In this document: positions 1 through 9,544 of the stretch, in pieces | Layout of the letters: each line of letters opens with the position of its first letter | How positions within the stretch are numbered: the first letter of the stretch is position 1 | Origin: Streptomyces rimosus | GTDB taxonomy: Bacteria; Actinomycetota; Actinomycetes; Streptomycetales; Streptomycetaceae | Reading direction: 5' to 3' | NCBI RefSeq assembly: GCF_008704655.1 | Contig: NZ_CP023688.1 | Location: forward strand, 2,232,001 to 2,296,000 | DNA length: 64,000 nt | Notes under the pieces: generated by a model | Database searches by the model: none | What the model was told of the DNA's origin: nothing | Seen by the model: the letters and a program-made list of their open reading frames with translations, nothing else | Translations under genes and position numbers: made by a program

Positions 1-1193
1 AGCCCGTTGTTGAACTTCTCGTCGACGATCAGTTCGAGCTGACGGTCCAGCAGGTCGCCGACACTGGCCACCGCGGTCTTGAGCGCGTCCATGGCCTGAC
101 CGACGTGGCCTCCGTAGAAGTTGCCGCCGTTGCGGACCATGCCCGCTTCCACATCGAACAGCGGGTTGTCATTGGTGGAGTTGATCTCGACCTCGACCCA
201 GTTCTTCGCCCAGTCCAGGGTGTCACGCAGCACACCGGTCACATGCGGCGCGCAGCGCACCGAGTACCGGTCCTGGATGGGCTCCTCCAGCTGCCGGAAA
301 CCGGACTCCGTCAGGGCAGCGCCCTCGGGGTCCACGGACGGGTCGCAGTCCTCGGGGTTGCCGAGCAGTTCGCGGATGGTCCGGGCGCTGGTGCGGGTTC
401 CGGTGTGCGGCTTCTGGTCGAAAATGAACGGGACGAAGTGGCCGGGGTTGCCCTGGAGCACCTGGGAGGCCAGCGCGGTGCTCAGGTCGGCGGCGAAGGC
501 CAGTTCGGTGGCGTCGTGGACGGCGAGGGTGGCGAAACCCGACATGAACGAGGTGCCGTTGACCAGCGCGAGGCCCTCCTTGGCCCCGAGCACCACCGCA
601 CCGAGACCGGCGTCGGCCAGTGCCGCGCTGGCGTCCTTCTCCTCACCCTGGTGCAGCGCCTTGCCCTGTCCGGTCAGCAGCGCGGCCACGTAGCTCAGCG
701 GTACCAGGTCGCCGCTCGCACCGACCGAGCCGCGCTCGGGGATGGGCGGCAGCACATCGTTGTTGAGGCAGTCCAGAAGCAGTTCGAGGATCTCGGTACG
801 GATCCCGGAGGCGCCCCGGGCCAGGCAGTTCGCCCGTACGATCATGGTGGCGCGGATGACGTCCGGGGTGGCGACGGGGCCGATGCCGCAGGACAGGAAC
901 CGGATGAGGTTGGTCTGCAGGGCCTCCGACTTGAGGCCGGATATCTGCCGGGTGTTGCTGTCGCCGAAGCCCGAGGTGACGCCGTAGACGGGCAGACCGG
1001 CCTCGATGACCTTGTTCTTGAGCGCGAGGGACTGCTCGATGCGCTGGACCGCGCCTTCGGCGAGCCGGGCGCGGACGCGAGTGGTGTCGGCGGGGCGGGC
1101 GCCGCTGACGACATCGGCCACCGTCAGCGTATGGCCGTCGATGAGGAGCTCGGCCTTGTCGTTGGCTGCCAGGGCAGTGTCCATGGTGTGCAT
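1..1193 (-). CDS. Aromatic amino acid ammonia-lyase (HAL/PAL/TAL family), 3' end cut by window edge
   Basis: This enzyme family eliminates ammonia from His, Phe or Tyr, or shifts the amino group in aminomutases, using an MIO cofactor formed from an Ala-Ser-Gly triad. That triad is visible in GSVGASGDLVPLSY near residue 158. YGVTSGFG near residue 70 supplies the catalytic Tyr loop, and NGTSFMSGF, YSVRCAPH and NSTNDNPLF are further family signatures. About 397 residues are present of the usual 510-540; the C-terminus lies beyond the left edge. ATG 1193 is preceded by a GGAAGAG Shine-Dalgarno; ATG 1184 is the alternative. The gene lies 114 bp downstream of a CoA ligase on the same strand, which suggests the acid product (cinnamate or coumarate type) is activated as a thioester. 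Histidase, PAL, TAL and aminomutase cannot be separated from what is visible here. Confidence 0.88.
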   Translation of the reverse strand, partial: MHTMDTALAANDKAELLIDGHTLTVADVVSGARPADTTRVRARLAEGAVQRIEQSLALKNKVIEAGLPVYGVTSGFGDSNTRQISGLKSEALQTNLIRFLSCGIGPVATPDVIRATMIVRANCLARGASGIRTEILELLLDCLNNDVLPPIPERGSVGASGDLVPLSYVAALLTGQGKALHQGEEKDASAALADAGLGAVVLGAKEGLALVNGTSFMSGFATLAVHDATELAFAADLSTALASQVLQGNPGHFVPFIFDQKPHTGTRTSARTIRELLGNPEDCDPSVDPEGAALTESGFRQLEEPIQDRYSVRCAPHVTGVLRDTLDWAKNWVEVEINSTNDNPLFDVEAGMVRNGGNFYGGHVGQAMDALKTAVASVGDLLDRQLELIVDEKFNNG

Positions 1194-1307
1194 TTCTCTT
1201 CCGTGACGCAGTGGTGACGCGGGTTCGGTAGGCGCGATGGGCCGGTATGTGGTCGAACCCGCGATAAGGAGTACGTAGTTGGCCCAGCAATGCGCCGGGG
1301 CGATGGT

Positions 1308-2897
1308 TCAGTGGTTGAGCGGTCCGGCGGTCTCGTACTCACTCAGCGCCCAGGCCCGCAGAGCCACCTTGTCGAGCTTTCCGCTGGGGTTGCGGGGCAG
1401 GGCTTCCACATGGCTGACGGCGGTCGGCAGCTTGTAGCGGGCCAGCCGCTGACCGGCGTACGCGCGGACTTCCTCGATGGTGAGCCGGGGCGCCGCGCCG
1501 TCCTGGCGCAGCACCGCGATCGGGGTCTCGCCCCACTTGGGGTGCGGCACACCCACCACCGCCACGTCATGGACGTCGGGGTGCGCGGCGAGTACCCGCT
1601 CGATCTCGGCGGGGTAGACGTTCTCCCCGCCGCTGATGATCATGTCCTTGAGGCGGTCGACGATGTGCAGCAGTCCCCCCTCGTCGAGGTAGCCGATGTC
1701 CCCGGAGTGGAACCAGCCGGAGCAGTCGAACGCCGCCGCGGTCGCTTCGGGGTTGTTCCAGTAGCCCGGGGTGACGTGCGGCCCCCTGACGCAGACCTCC
1801 CCCGGCACCCGCGCTTCGGTGACGGTGGCTCCCGTCTCGGGGTTCGTCAGCCGTATCTCGGTGTACGGCATGGGGAAGCCGGCCGAGTCGGGGTGGTCGC
1901 CGACCAGGTGTCCAGGCAGGTACGTCGCGAACGGCGCGGTCTCGGTCAGCCCCCATGCCTGCTGCAACCGGACGCCACGGGCCGCGTAGTCGCGTACCAG
2001 CTGCCCCGGCACCGGGGCCCCGGCCACGACCGCGGCCGTCAGCGCGGTCAGGTCGGCTTCGGCGAATCCGGAGGTGCAGGCCAGCGCGGCGAACATCACC
2101 GGCACCGCGAACACGCTGTTCACCCGATACCGCGCCAAGTCGTCAAGACACTGGGCGGGTTCGAAAGCCCGCCTGACGACCACGGTGCCGCCGCGGGCCA
2201 GGGCGCCCAGGGTGAAAGCGTTGAGGCCGCCGATGTGGAACATGGGCGCCACCGCGAGTGTGGTGTGGCGGGGGCGTACGTCGAGGGAACCGGTCACGTT
2301 GAGGTGGTTCCACCACAGGTTGCCGTGGGTCAGCATCACGCCCTTCGGACGGCCCGTCGTCCCCGAGGTGTACATCAGTACGGCGGTGTCGTCCGGACCG
2401 ACCTTGACGGCTTCGCCGCGCGGAGCGCTCCCGCCCGCCTCGGACAGCGGCTCCCAGCGCGGATGGGCCGAGGTGGCGGCCGGGACGAGCGGGTCACGGT
2501 CGCCGAGCAGGAAGCGGCGGACCGGCGAGCCGTCGGCGATACGGTCGACGACCGGCCGGTGCCCGTCCTCGGCGACCACGGTGTGGGTGCCGGAGTCGTG
2601 GAGCAGGTAGGACACTTCCTCGGCGGCGAGCCGGAAGTTGGCCGGGAGGAAGATCGCTCCGAGGTGGGCGGCGGCGAGCGCCGTCTCCAGCAGCAGCGCG
2701 CTGTTGTGTCCGAGGTAGGCGACGCGGTCCCCGGCCCGCAGTCCACCCTGGGACAGGGCGCCGGCCATCTCGCGTACGCGGGCGCTCAGTTGGGCGTACG
2801 TGGTCTCGGTGCCCTCGTAGATGATGGCCGGCGCGTCACCGGCGACCTGCGCCCATCGGTGCACGGCCGCGGCCGTGCTGACGCTGACTTCTCTCAT
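1308..2897 (-). CDS. Class I adenylate-forming acyl-CoA ligase
   Basis: A 529-residue ANL-superfamily ligase that would activate a carboxylic acid as acyl-AMP and transfer it to CoA. The P-loop YTSGTTGRPKG is near residue 175, the GWFHSGDIGYLDEGG hinge near 395, GGENVYPAEIERVL near 425, and the C-terminal NPSGKLDK with its catalytic Lys near 505. ATG 2897 starts a typical N-terminus. With an ammonia-lyase downstream on the same strand, an aryl-acrylic acid such as cinnamate is a reasonable substrate. Because an ALA synthase stands across the divergent promoter region, an alternative is an AsuD2-type ligase that activates 5-aminolevulinate for C5N ring formation. The sequence alone does not choose between them. 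Confidence 0.87.
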   Translation of the reverse strand: MREVSVSTAAAVHRWAQVAGDAPAIIYEGTETTYAQLSARVREMAGALSQGGLRAGDRVAYLGHNSALLLETALAAAHLGAIFLPANFRLAAEEVSYLLHDSGTHTVVAEDGHRPVVDRIADGSPVRRFLLGDRDPLVPAATSAHPRWEPLSEAGGSAPRGEAVKVGPDDTAVLMYTSGTTGRPKGVMLTHGNLWWNHLNVTGSLDVRPRHTTLAVAPMFHIGGLNAFTLGALARGGTVVVRRAFEPAQCLDDLARYRVNSVFAVPVMFAALACTSGFAEADLTALTAAVVAGAPVPGQLVRDYAARGVRLQQAWGLTETAPFATYLPGHLVGDHPDSAGFPMPYTEIRLTNPETGATVTEARVPGEVCVRGPHVTPGYWNNPEATAAAFDCSGWFHSGDIGYLDEGGLLHIVDRLKDMIISGGENVYPAEIERVLAAHPDVHDVAVVGVPHPKWGETPIAVLRQDGAAPRLTIEEVRAYAGQRLARYKLPTAVSHVEALPRNPSGKLDKVALRAWALSEYETAGPLNH

Positions 2898-4438
2898 GAT
2901 TCCCCCGTGCTGAGTGGATATGAAGGCGGTGCGGATGCCGTTGTGGGCTGCCATGGAGCCGCCGGGACATGGGTACGGTCGTACGGGCTCGCCCCGGTTA
3001 CGGGTCGGTGAGCCCATGGTTGACGTGGCGTCCGGCGGGCGCCCCGGCCCAGTGGGGTCAGCGGGACGAAGTGGCCGAACTGCTCGCGTCGCGGGTCGGT
3101 CCGCCCGGTATCGAGCGCGCCGGGAGGCACCGGGTTAGCGGTGCCGGGGGCGCTGGCCGCAGCGCGTCGGCCCGGACGATGCCCTGGCAGGAGCCGCTGG
3201 CGGCACTCCTGCCTCCCAACGGAAATGCGGCAAGGTGGAGTTCATGGCCGGTCATTGGGAACCTCTCGGCAAGGACCGGCCGGCGGAATCGGGCATCGGG
3301 TTCGCGCTCCCATGGCGGGTCGAATGTGCGAATACGCGGAAACACGAGGAAAGGTAAGGGAGCAGCCGGCCGATTCAACTCATGGTGATACGGCCCCGCG
3401 GGGCCGGGAAGAATCGACTGCGGGCGGTGCGCGGAAGCAGAAGTTCGGCTCTTGCCTGCGGTGGTGATGTGCCGTCAGGTGAGGCAGCAGAAGTGAATGG
3501 CGAGACCAGTCGAGTGGTCAGCATGCCGAAGATTCATTTGGTTCGTCCCCCGTTTGAACACTGTCGCTTCTCAGCGACGGAAGGGAACCTAACAACAGTC
3601 CGTTGAAGACTCCAAGCCATCATGTCCGATGTCCGGGAGTTTTTGAGCCACATCAGAGTGTATGGCGCACTACGTGACTTTTAGTGAGCCGAAGTCAGAA
3701 ATAACCGTTTTAGCCACCTCGACGCGTGACTCTGCGTACAACTCCTCCACGACGCAAGGGGAGTTTGATCACTTTCCGCTATGAGGCATCACCCCCTGTG
3801 GCGCTGATCACGGCGACATCGCGCCACACGGGAACGCGGGCCTCCGCCTAGGAAGTAGGCGCCGACCTGGGGCAACGCGAGGCCAACGTCCGGCACCCCT
3901 GGCGAATCCCTTTTCAGGCATCCCTGCTCGGCCACGAGTGCCGCATTCGCCGATGCTTCACCAGGTGGACTTCACCGTGCAGGTGCAGGTGCAGGTGTCG
4001 GCGCCCTGAACCAGCGCGCGGAACGAAGAAGCCGCGATTACCTGCCGGAAGGAGACCCGGTGAAGATCCTGGGGCACCTCACCGACATCCCCCTCCCGCC
4101 GGCCCGACACCCCGCCCCCCGAACGCGCCCCTCCTGCCGGCCATCGACGCTCGTTTACGCCCACCCGACCGCCTGACGTGCAACCTTGGCAAGGCGCAGC
4201 CCCCGACGCCTGCCGCGTACGGCCCGCCGACGCGAGCACGCCGCACCTCCGCGAACCCGCCCTCGGTGCTGTGATCAGCGTCTCACGTGCCGCCGTCAGC
4301 TCCGTTGACCAGCCGTCATACAGAAGGTGCATCACAGATGCAGGCGGCCGACTTGCGGGGCAGGTTCCCGCTGTATGTAATTCCGGCGTTTACATGACAC
4401 GTGCGCTCGAGTGCGCATGTTAGTTGCAAGGCGGGGGA
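2898..4438. other. 1.5-kb divergent intergenic region, no convincing gene
   Basis: The region separates the minus-strand ligase/lyase pair from the plus-strand ALAS operon. Open frames here lack recognisable domains and plausible ribosome binding sites. Roughly 3480-3800 is visibly less GC-rich than the flanks, as expected for divergent promoters and regulator sites. A small GTGCAG tandem (about 3980-3997) sits at the end of a very short frame. I could not assign a promoter or operator with confidence. Decayed genes may be present. Confidence 0.5.
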
Positions 4439-5655
4439 ATGTACGAAAGCTATCTGGCGGAAAAGCTTGACAAGCTCAGACGAGATGGCCAGTACCGAAC
4501 GTTCACAGAAATCAATCGTCACGCGAATGCGTACCCGAAGGCGACGCGTCGCGCGGCCGACGGGCGCAGTCAGCAGGTGACCGTATGGTGCAGCAACGAC
4601 TACCTGGGATGTCGCAGCACCCCAAGGTGGTCGAGGTCATGCACCGGGCGATCGATGAGTACGGAGCCGGTTCCGGGGGGTCGCGGAACATCGGCGGAAC
4701 TCACGCCCACTATTCCGCGCTGGAGGCTTCGCTCGCCGAATGGCACCACAAAGAAGCCGCCCTGGTCTTTCCCACGGGATACAGCTCCAACGATGCGACT
4801 CTGCGGTGCCTGCTACGCCTGCTGCCCGATCCCATCGTCCTGTCCGACGAGCTGAACCACGCTTCGATCATCAACGGGATATGCAGCACCAAAGCGGAGC
4901 GCAAGACGTTCCGCCACAACGATGTGGCCCACCTGGAAGAGCTGCTCGCCGGCCAGCCTCTGGACCGTCCGAAGATCGTCGTCTTCGAGTCCGTCTACTC
5001 GATGGATGGTGACGTCGCCCCCATCGAAGAGATCGTCAAGCTCGCGCACGAGTTCAACGCGCTCACCTACCTCGACGAAGTGCACGCGATCGGCATGTAC
5101 GGGCCCCGGGGCGCGGGGATCGCCGCAGACCTGAATGTCGATCACCTCGTCGACATCATCCAGGGCACCATGGCCAAGGCGATCGGCGTCATCGGCGGAT
5201 ACATCACCGGCTCGACCACCCTGATCGACGCGGTCCGCAGCTTCGCCTCGGGCTTCATCTTCACCACTTCACTGCCGCCCGCGGTCGTGGCGGCCTGCCA
5301 CGCCAGCGTGGAACATCTGAAGACCTCCACCGCCGAACGGGACGCGCTGCAAAGCAAGACCGCTCATCTGCGTACGGCCCTGGAGGGCGCCGGGATCGAG
5401 GTGATGCCGTGCAGCACGACGCACGTTCTGCCGGTCCTGGTCGGGGACGCCGAGCTGTGCAAGCAGTCGGCCGCACGGCTGCTGGACCTGCACGGCATCT
5501 ACCTGCAGCCCATCAACTCGCCCACCGTCCCGGTCGGCACCGAGCGATTCCGCGTCAACGTCACGCCGAATCACTCCGACGAGGACATCGCCCACCTGGT
5601 CCGCGCCCTGGACGAGGTCTTCACCCACTTCGGCCTTCACAGGAGGACAGCGTGA
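4439..5655 (+). pseudogene. 5-aminolevulinate synthase (ALAS), interrupted by an apparent 1-bp deletion
   Basis: ALAS condenses glycine and succinyl-CoA to 5-aminolevulinate with PLP. Actinomycetes usually make haem by the C5 route, so an ALAS often marks C5N-containing natural products. The product reads MYESYLAEKLDKLRR..VWCSNDYLG in one frame, then continues as MSQHPKVVEVMHRAIDEYG in the next. The break lies in the GGG at 4606-4608, where one more G would restore the usual NDYLGM junction. Downstream are GSGGSRNIGGTH, LDEVHAIGMYGP and the PLP-lysine motif GTMAKAIGVIGGY (Lys near residue 246). The corrected length of about 405 residues is normal. ATG 4439 follows AAGGCGGGGGA. Either the gene is inactive or the base is a sequencing error. 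The stop overlaps the GTG of the next gene. Confidence 0.85.
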
Positions 5656-6170
5656 CGACAGCGACCGACACCGTGGTGCGGCGTGCGGAGCCGGGGGACA
5701 TCGACGAACTCATCCGTCTGCGCGCCTTCCTGCTCGACGGCGACGAGGAGCAGGCATCGCTCCCGTACATCGCGACGACCCCCGAGGCGCGCAGGGCGTG
5801 GCGGGCCGGCTACCGGGCCTGGCTGACGGAGAAGGTCTCCCATGAGGACGTGTTCGTCTCGGTGGCCGCCGGCCCCGACCGGCTCCGTGCGTGCGCCATC
5901 TCCGTCATCGACCAGCGTCCCCCCTCGCCTGCTCAGCCCAACGGCCGGGTGGCCTGGATGCAGACCCTCGTCACCGATCCGCGTGACCGGGGCCAGGGGC
6001 TGGCCACCGCGGTGATCGACCGGCTCTTCGAGTGGGCGGTCACGCGCGGCGCCGACGTCGCCATGATGCAGAGCAGCAGCGGTGCCGTGGAGTTCCACCG
6101 CCGGGCCGGCTGGCAGCTCTCCGAAGAGGGCCTCTACCACCGCCCCGTCACCGCGAGCCGGGAGGGCTGA
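5652..6170 (+). CDS. GNAT-family N-acetyltransferase
   Basis: A 172-residue GNAT protein that would transfer an acyl group from acyl-CoA to an amine. The acetyl-CoA loop is in VTDPRDRGQGLATAVIDRL (RDRGQGLA, near residues 114-121), followed by the strand/helix around GADVAMMQSSSGAVEFHRRAGW that closes the fold. GTG 5652 overlaps the ALAS stop and has a strong AGGAGG a few bases upstream, so it is translationally coupled. The acceptor amine cannot be predicted; in this context it could be 5-aminolevulinate or a derived amine, or the gene could give self-resistance. Confidence 0.85.
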   Translation: MTTATDTVVRRAEPGDIDELIRLRAFLLDGDEEQASLPYIATTPEARRAWRAGYRAWLTEKVSHEDVFVSVAAGPDRLRACAISVIDQRPPSPAQPNGRVAWMQTLVTDPRDRGQGLATAVIDRLFEWAVTRGADVAMMQSSSGAVEFHRRAGWQLSEEGLYHRPVTASREG

Positions 6171-6175
6171 TCCCC

Positions 6176-7258
6176 ATGGACACCGTGAAAGTACTGATCG
6201 CGGGAATGGGCTACGCCGGTACGCGCTTCCGCAGCGCGCTGCGCAGCCTCGCCGGCCCGCGGGAACTCGGTCTCGACATCGAGATCGCGTACCACGCCCG
6301 GCACCGTACGGTCGAGGACATCCCCTACTTCCCCACGGTCGAAGGCGCCCTCAGGGAATTCGAGCCCGATCTCGTCATCGTCGCGGTGACCGACTCCGCG
6401 CACGCCGAGATCCTGACGCGCCTCAAGGGCTACCGGGGTTTCGTCCTGGCGGAAAAGCCCCTCACCTCCGCGCATGACGACCTGGACGCCGTGACCTCGG
6501 CCCTGAGCGATGTCTCCGGCTTCGCCATGGACCTGGTCGGCCGGTACTCGGAGGCGAGCGTGGCCCTTCGGGACCATGTGCACCGTCACCGCCTGACCCT
6601 GGTGCGGGCCCACGCCACCTGGGGCAAGAACCGCATCAACGACCACCGGCCCACGGTCGGAGTCGCCAGTGAGGTCGTCCATTCCCTGGACCTGGTCCAG
6701 GGGCTCGACCTCGACGGGCGGCAGCTGCGGCTCCGTGACGCCGTCGCCGTCTGCTCCGACTACTCCGTCTCCGGGCCCGACGTCCTGGACAGCGTGGCCC
6801 TGACAGCTCAGCTGGGCGACGCCGTGGTGAGCGTCTACAGCAGCTTCGTCAACGTCACCCGGCAGCGCACGATCGACTGCGTCTTCCGGGACCGGGAAGG
6901 CGGCCTGGTCTACGCCACCGTGGAGTACTCCAACCCCACGTGGGACGCGGACCACCTGCGGATCTGGCGCGAGGCCGACGGCCGGGAAGAGCTGCTGTGC
7001 GAGGTGGACACCCGCCACGACCCGGTTCCCGAAGGGCACAGCACCATCGTCTCGCTGCGCCGCGTCGTCACGGACGCCGTGCGGTTCGCGCACAACCGGC
7101 AGCAGCCTGCCGTACCGTTCGCCGGCCTCGAGGAGTCCGTACGGCTGCAGCGCCTGCTCAACGAGATCGAACGGAAGGCCGCGGTGACCGAACCTGCCCG
7201 CTACTTCCCCAACGGTCGCCAGATCATCGCCGAAACGGACTTGGAGCGCCTCGGATGA
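6176..7258 (+). CDS. Gfo/Idh/MocA-type NAD(P)-dependent oxidoreductase
   Basis: A 360-residue protein with an N-terminal Rossmann motif (VLIAGMGYAGTRF, residues 6-18), a second strand ending in DLVIVAVTDSAHAEIL, and the family signature AEKPLT near residue 100. The C-terminal part is the alpha/beta substrate domain. Such enzymes oxidise or reduce sugars, inositols or other alcohols, imines and ketones. ATG 6176 has GGAGG upstream and lies 5 bp after the GNAT gene; its stop overlaps the MFS start (ATGA). It is probably a tailoring enzyme in the same small operon. Substrate unknown. Confidence 0.82.
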   Translation: MDTVKVLIAGMGYAGTRFRSALRSLAGPRELGLDIEIAYHARHRTVEDIPYFPTVEGALREFEPDLVIVAVTDSAHAEILTRLKGYRGFVLAEKPLTSAHDDLDAVTSALSDVSGFAMDLVGRYSEASVALRDHVHRHRLTLVRAHATWGKNRINDHRPTVGVASEVVHSLDLVQGLDLDGRQLRLRDAVAVCSDYSVSGPDVLDSVALTAQLGDAVVSVYSSFVNVTRQRTIDCVFRDREGGLVYATVEYSNPTWDADHLRIWREADGREELLCEVDTRHDPVPEGHSTIVSLRRVVTDAVRFAHNRQQPAVPFAGLEESVRLQRLLNEIERKAAVTEPARYFPNGRQIIAETDLERLG

Positions 7259-8469
7259 GCGCCACAGAGACAATATCCACCCCCAAGAAGGACGACACTC
7301 GCAGTAGGTTCATCCCGTTGCTGGCGCTGGGCACGTTCGCGCTGGGCGTGGACGCCTACGTGATGGCCGGACTGCTGCCCCTGGTGTCGGCGGATCTGCA
7401 CATCTCGGCGTCGTCGGCCGGCCAGATGGTCACCGTCTTCACGCTCTGCTACGCGCTGGGCGGGCCGGTCTTCGCCACCCTCCTGGCCGCCCGGCCGGCG
7501 AAGGTGGTGCTCGGCGTGGCGCTGGTGGTCTTCACCATCGGCAATGCCCTGACCGCCGTCGCCCCCAGCCTGTGGGTCCTCCTGATCGCCCGCGCGGTCG
7601 CCGGCATCGGTGCGGGCGTGTACTCCCCCATCGCCGCCGCCACGGCAGCGGGCCTGACCGCTCCGGAACGGCGTGGCCGCGCGCTCGCCACCGTCATGGG
7701 CGGCCTGAGCATCGGCACCGTCATCGGTGTCCCGGTCGGCATGCTGCTCGCCTCGCACATGGGGTGGCGCGGCACGCTGTGGCTGATCACCGCGCTGGGC
7801 GTGGTCGCTCTGATCGGGATCACGCGGCTGCCGCAGGTCGCGGTGAGCCCGCCGCCGCCGCTGGGTCAGCGCGTGCGCGCCCTTGCCAGTGGCCGGGTCG
7901 CCGGCATCGTCTCCGTCTCGCTGCTCGGCGGTATCGCCAGCCTTGGTCTGTACACCTATCTCGCCGAGTTCGTCGTCGACGCCGCGCACACCGACCAGAC
8001 GGTCTGGGCCATGTGGGCCTGGGGCGCGGGCGGCATCATCGGCAGTCTTCTGATCGGCCGCATCGTGGACCGCACCGGCCGGCCCTTCGCCGCGGTCGCC
8101 TGGATCCTGGTCCTCGTCGTGGTCAGCCAGCTCGTCCTGCCCGTCGCCGCGCACACTGCCGTGGCTCTGGCAGCCGTCCCGCTCGTGATCTGGGGCGCGG
8201 CGGGATGGGCCATCCAGGTGCCGCAGCAGCACCAGCTCATCGCGGCCCAGCCGGAACAGGCCACGGTCGCCGTCTCGCTCAACAGCTCCGCCGTCTACCT
8301 CGGCAGCGGCCTCGGGTCCGCGCTCGGCGGCGTGGTGCTGGGCCTCGGCGTGGCTCCGGGCTCCCTGCCGTACTACACGGCCGCACTCACCCTGGTCGCC
8401 CTGATGGTGCACCTGACCGTGGTGCGTGGTGCCGTGCGGCGCGGGGGAGATGCCGTTACGACACCCTGA
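7255..8469 (+). CDS. MFS drug/metabolite efflux transporter (DHA1-like)
   Basis: A 404-residue inner-membrane transporter with about 12 hydrophobic segments. The opening LALGTFALGVDAYVMAGLLP is typical of the arabinose-efflux/DHA1 group, and the antiporter-like segment AGIGAGVYSPIAAATAAG lies near residue 115. ATG 7255 overlaps the stop of the oxidoreductase by four bases. Its position as last enzyme-operon gene suggests export of the product of the ALAS/GNAT/oxidoreductase set, or resistance to it. Confidence 0.88.
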   Translation: MSATETISTPKKDDTRSRFIPLLALGTFALGVDAYVMAGLLPLVSADLHISASSAGQMVTVFTLCYALGGPVFATLLAARPAKVVLGVALVVFTIGNALTAVAPSLWVLLIARAVAGIGAGVYSPIAAATAAGLTAPERRGRALATVMGGLSIGTVIGVPVGMLLASHMGWRGTLWLITALGVVALIGITRLPQVAVSPPPPLGQRVRALASGRVAGIVSVSLLGGIASLGLYTYLAEFVVDAAHTDQTVWAMWAWGAGGIIGSLLIGRIVDRTGRPFAAVAWILVLVVVSQLVLPVAAHTAVALAAVPLVIWGAAGWAIQVPQQHQLIAAQPEQATVAVSLNSSAVYLGSGLGSALGGVVLGLGVAPGSLPYYTAALTLVALMVHLTVVRGAVRRGGDAVTTP

Positions 8470-8506
8470 GCTGGGACGACAGCCACAACTGGCTAGTTTG
8501 TACCCC

Positions 8507-9544
8507 ATGGAAATCGGTTTGCATCACTTGCGATGTTTCCTCGTCCTGGCCGAGGAGCAGCACTTCACCTGGGCCGCTGATCGTCTCGGTATCTCCCAGC
8601 CCACCCTCAGCCGGCACATCCAGCGTCTGGAAGGGACCCTGGGCCGGACCCTGCTGGACCGCAGCACCCGCCACCCCCGCCTCACCGCGGACGGGAGCCG
8701 ACTGCAAGCCGATCTCCAAGCCCTTCTGCCCCAGCTGGAAATGGCTCTCCAGCCCCCCGAGGCGCAGTCCTCACTGCGCCTCGGCTATGCCTGGGGCTTC
8801 CCCCTCCAGCGTGGCCGCCGAGCGACGGCCACGCTGGAGGAGCAGCACCGCGTCATCGTGCACACCGTGCGCCAGGACGACCGCACCGCCGGACTGCGCG
8901 ACGGTGCGGTCGACGCGGCCCTGCTCTGGGGGACCATCAGCGATCCGCGCCTGGTCACCACCGAGATCCTGCGGGAGCCGCACATCGCGGCGATCTCCCG
9001 CAGCTCCACTCTGGCCGTACGTGACCGTGTCACCTGGCGCGACCTCGGGCGTCGCTGCCTCATCGTCAACACCGTGAGCGGCACGTTCACCCCGCAGGAC
9101 TGGCCGGCCGACGCCACCCCCGAGGTCGGCGTGGAAACCTCCAACATCGAGGAATACCTCCACGCCGTCGCCGCCAGACGCGGAGTCGGGGTGCTCCCGG
9201 TATCGGTGGCCGCGCAGTACCCCGACCCGGACATCCTGTACCTGCCACTCACAGGCGCCCCACCCGCCGTCCTCACCTATGCCTACCCCCGCAACAATCC
9301 CCACCCGTACGCGGCGACCTTCGGACGCATCCTGCGCCAGGACCAGGCCAGCGAGCGGGCGAGCCACTTAGACGTGGTCTCAGTTGGCCGACCTGCGACA
9401 GCCGATGAGGGCTGCGGCCATGGCGATGACGGCAGGAAAGTGGTCCGCGTCGCGTTCACAGCGGCGAAGCAGACGGCGGGTGCCGCCCGACCACGAAACG
9501 GTGCGCCCGACCATTCGGCGGTGCCGACCGAGCCGGTGGCATGA
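8507..9544 (+). CDS. LysR-family transcriptional regulator with IS-derived C-terminal tail
   Basis: The N-terminal winged helix (residues 2-63: LHHLRCFLVLAEEQHFTWAA, LGISQPTLSRHIQRLE) and a LysR substrate-binding domain (about 90-285) are clear. A normal LysR protein of this type ends near residue 290. After RILRQDQASERAS the frame runs into DNA complementary to a transposase remnant (from about 9370), so the last 50 or so residues are probably foreign read-through. ATG 8507 begins the family-standard N-terminus. It likely controls the adjacent efflux/ALAS operon. Whether the altered tail still permits function is unknown. Confidence 0.83.
   Translation: MEIGLHHLRCFLVLAEEQHFTWAADRLGISQPTLSRHIQRLEGTLGRTLLDRSTRHPRLTADGSRLQADLQALLPQLEMALQPPEAQSSLRLGYAWGFPLQRGRRATATLEEQHRVIVHTVRQDDRTAGLRDGAVDAALLWGTISDPRLVTTEILREPHIAAISRSSTLAVRDRVTWRDLGRRCLIVNTVSGTFTPQDWPADATPEVGVETSNIEEYLHAVAARRGVGVLPVSVAAQYPDPDILYLPLTGAPPAVLTYAYPRNNPHPYAATFGRILRQDQASERASHLDVVSVGRPATADEGCGHGDDGRKVVRVAFTAAKQTAGAARPRNGAPDHSAVPTEPVA

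Noticed and set aside
3958..4335. Minus-strand frame upstream of ALAS
   Set aside because: No recognisable domain, Cys/Thr repeats arise from a small GTGCAG tandem, and no plausible start signal.
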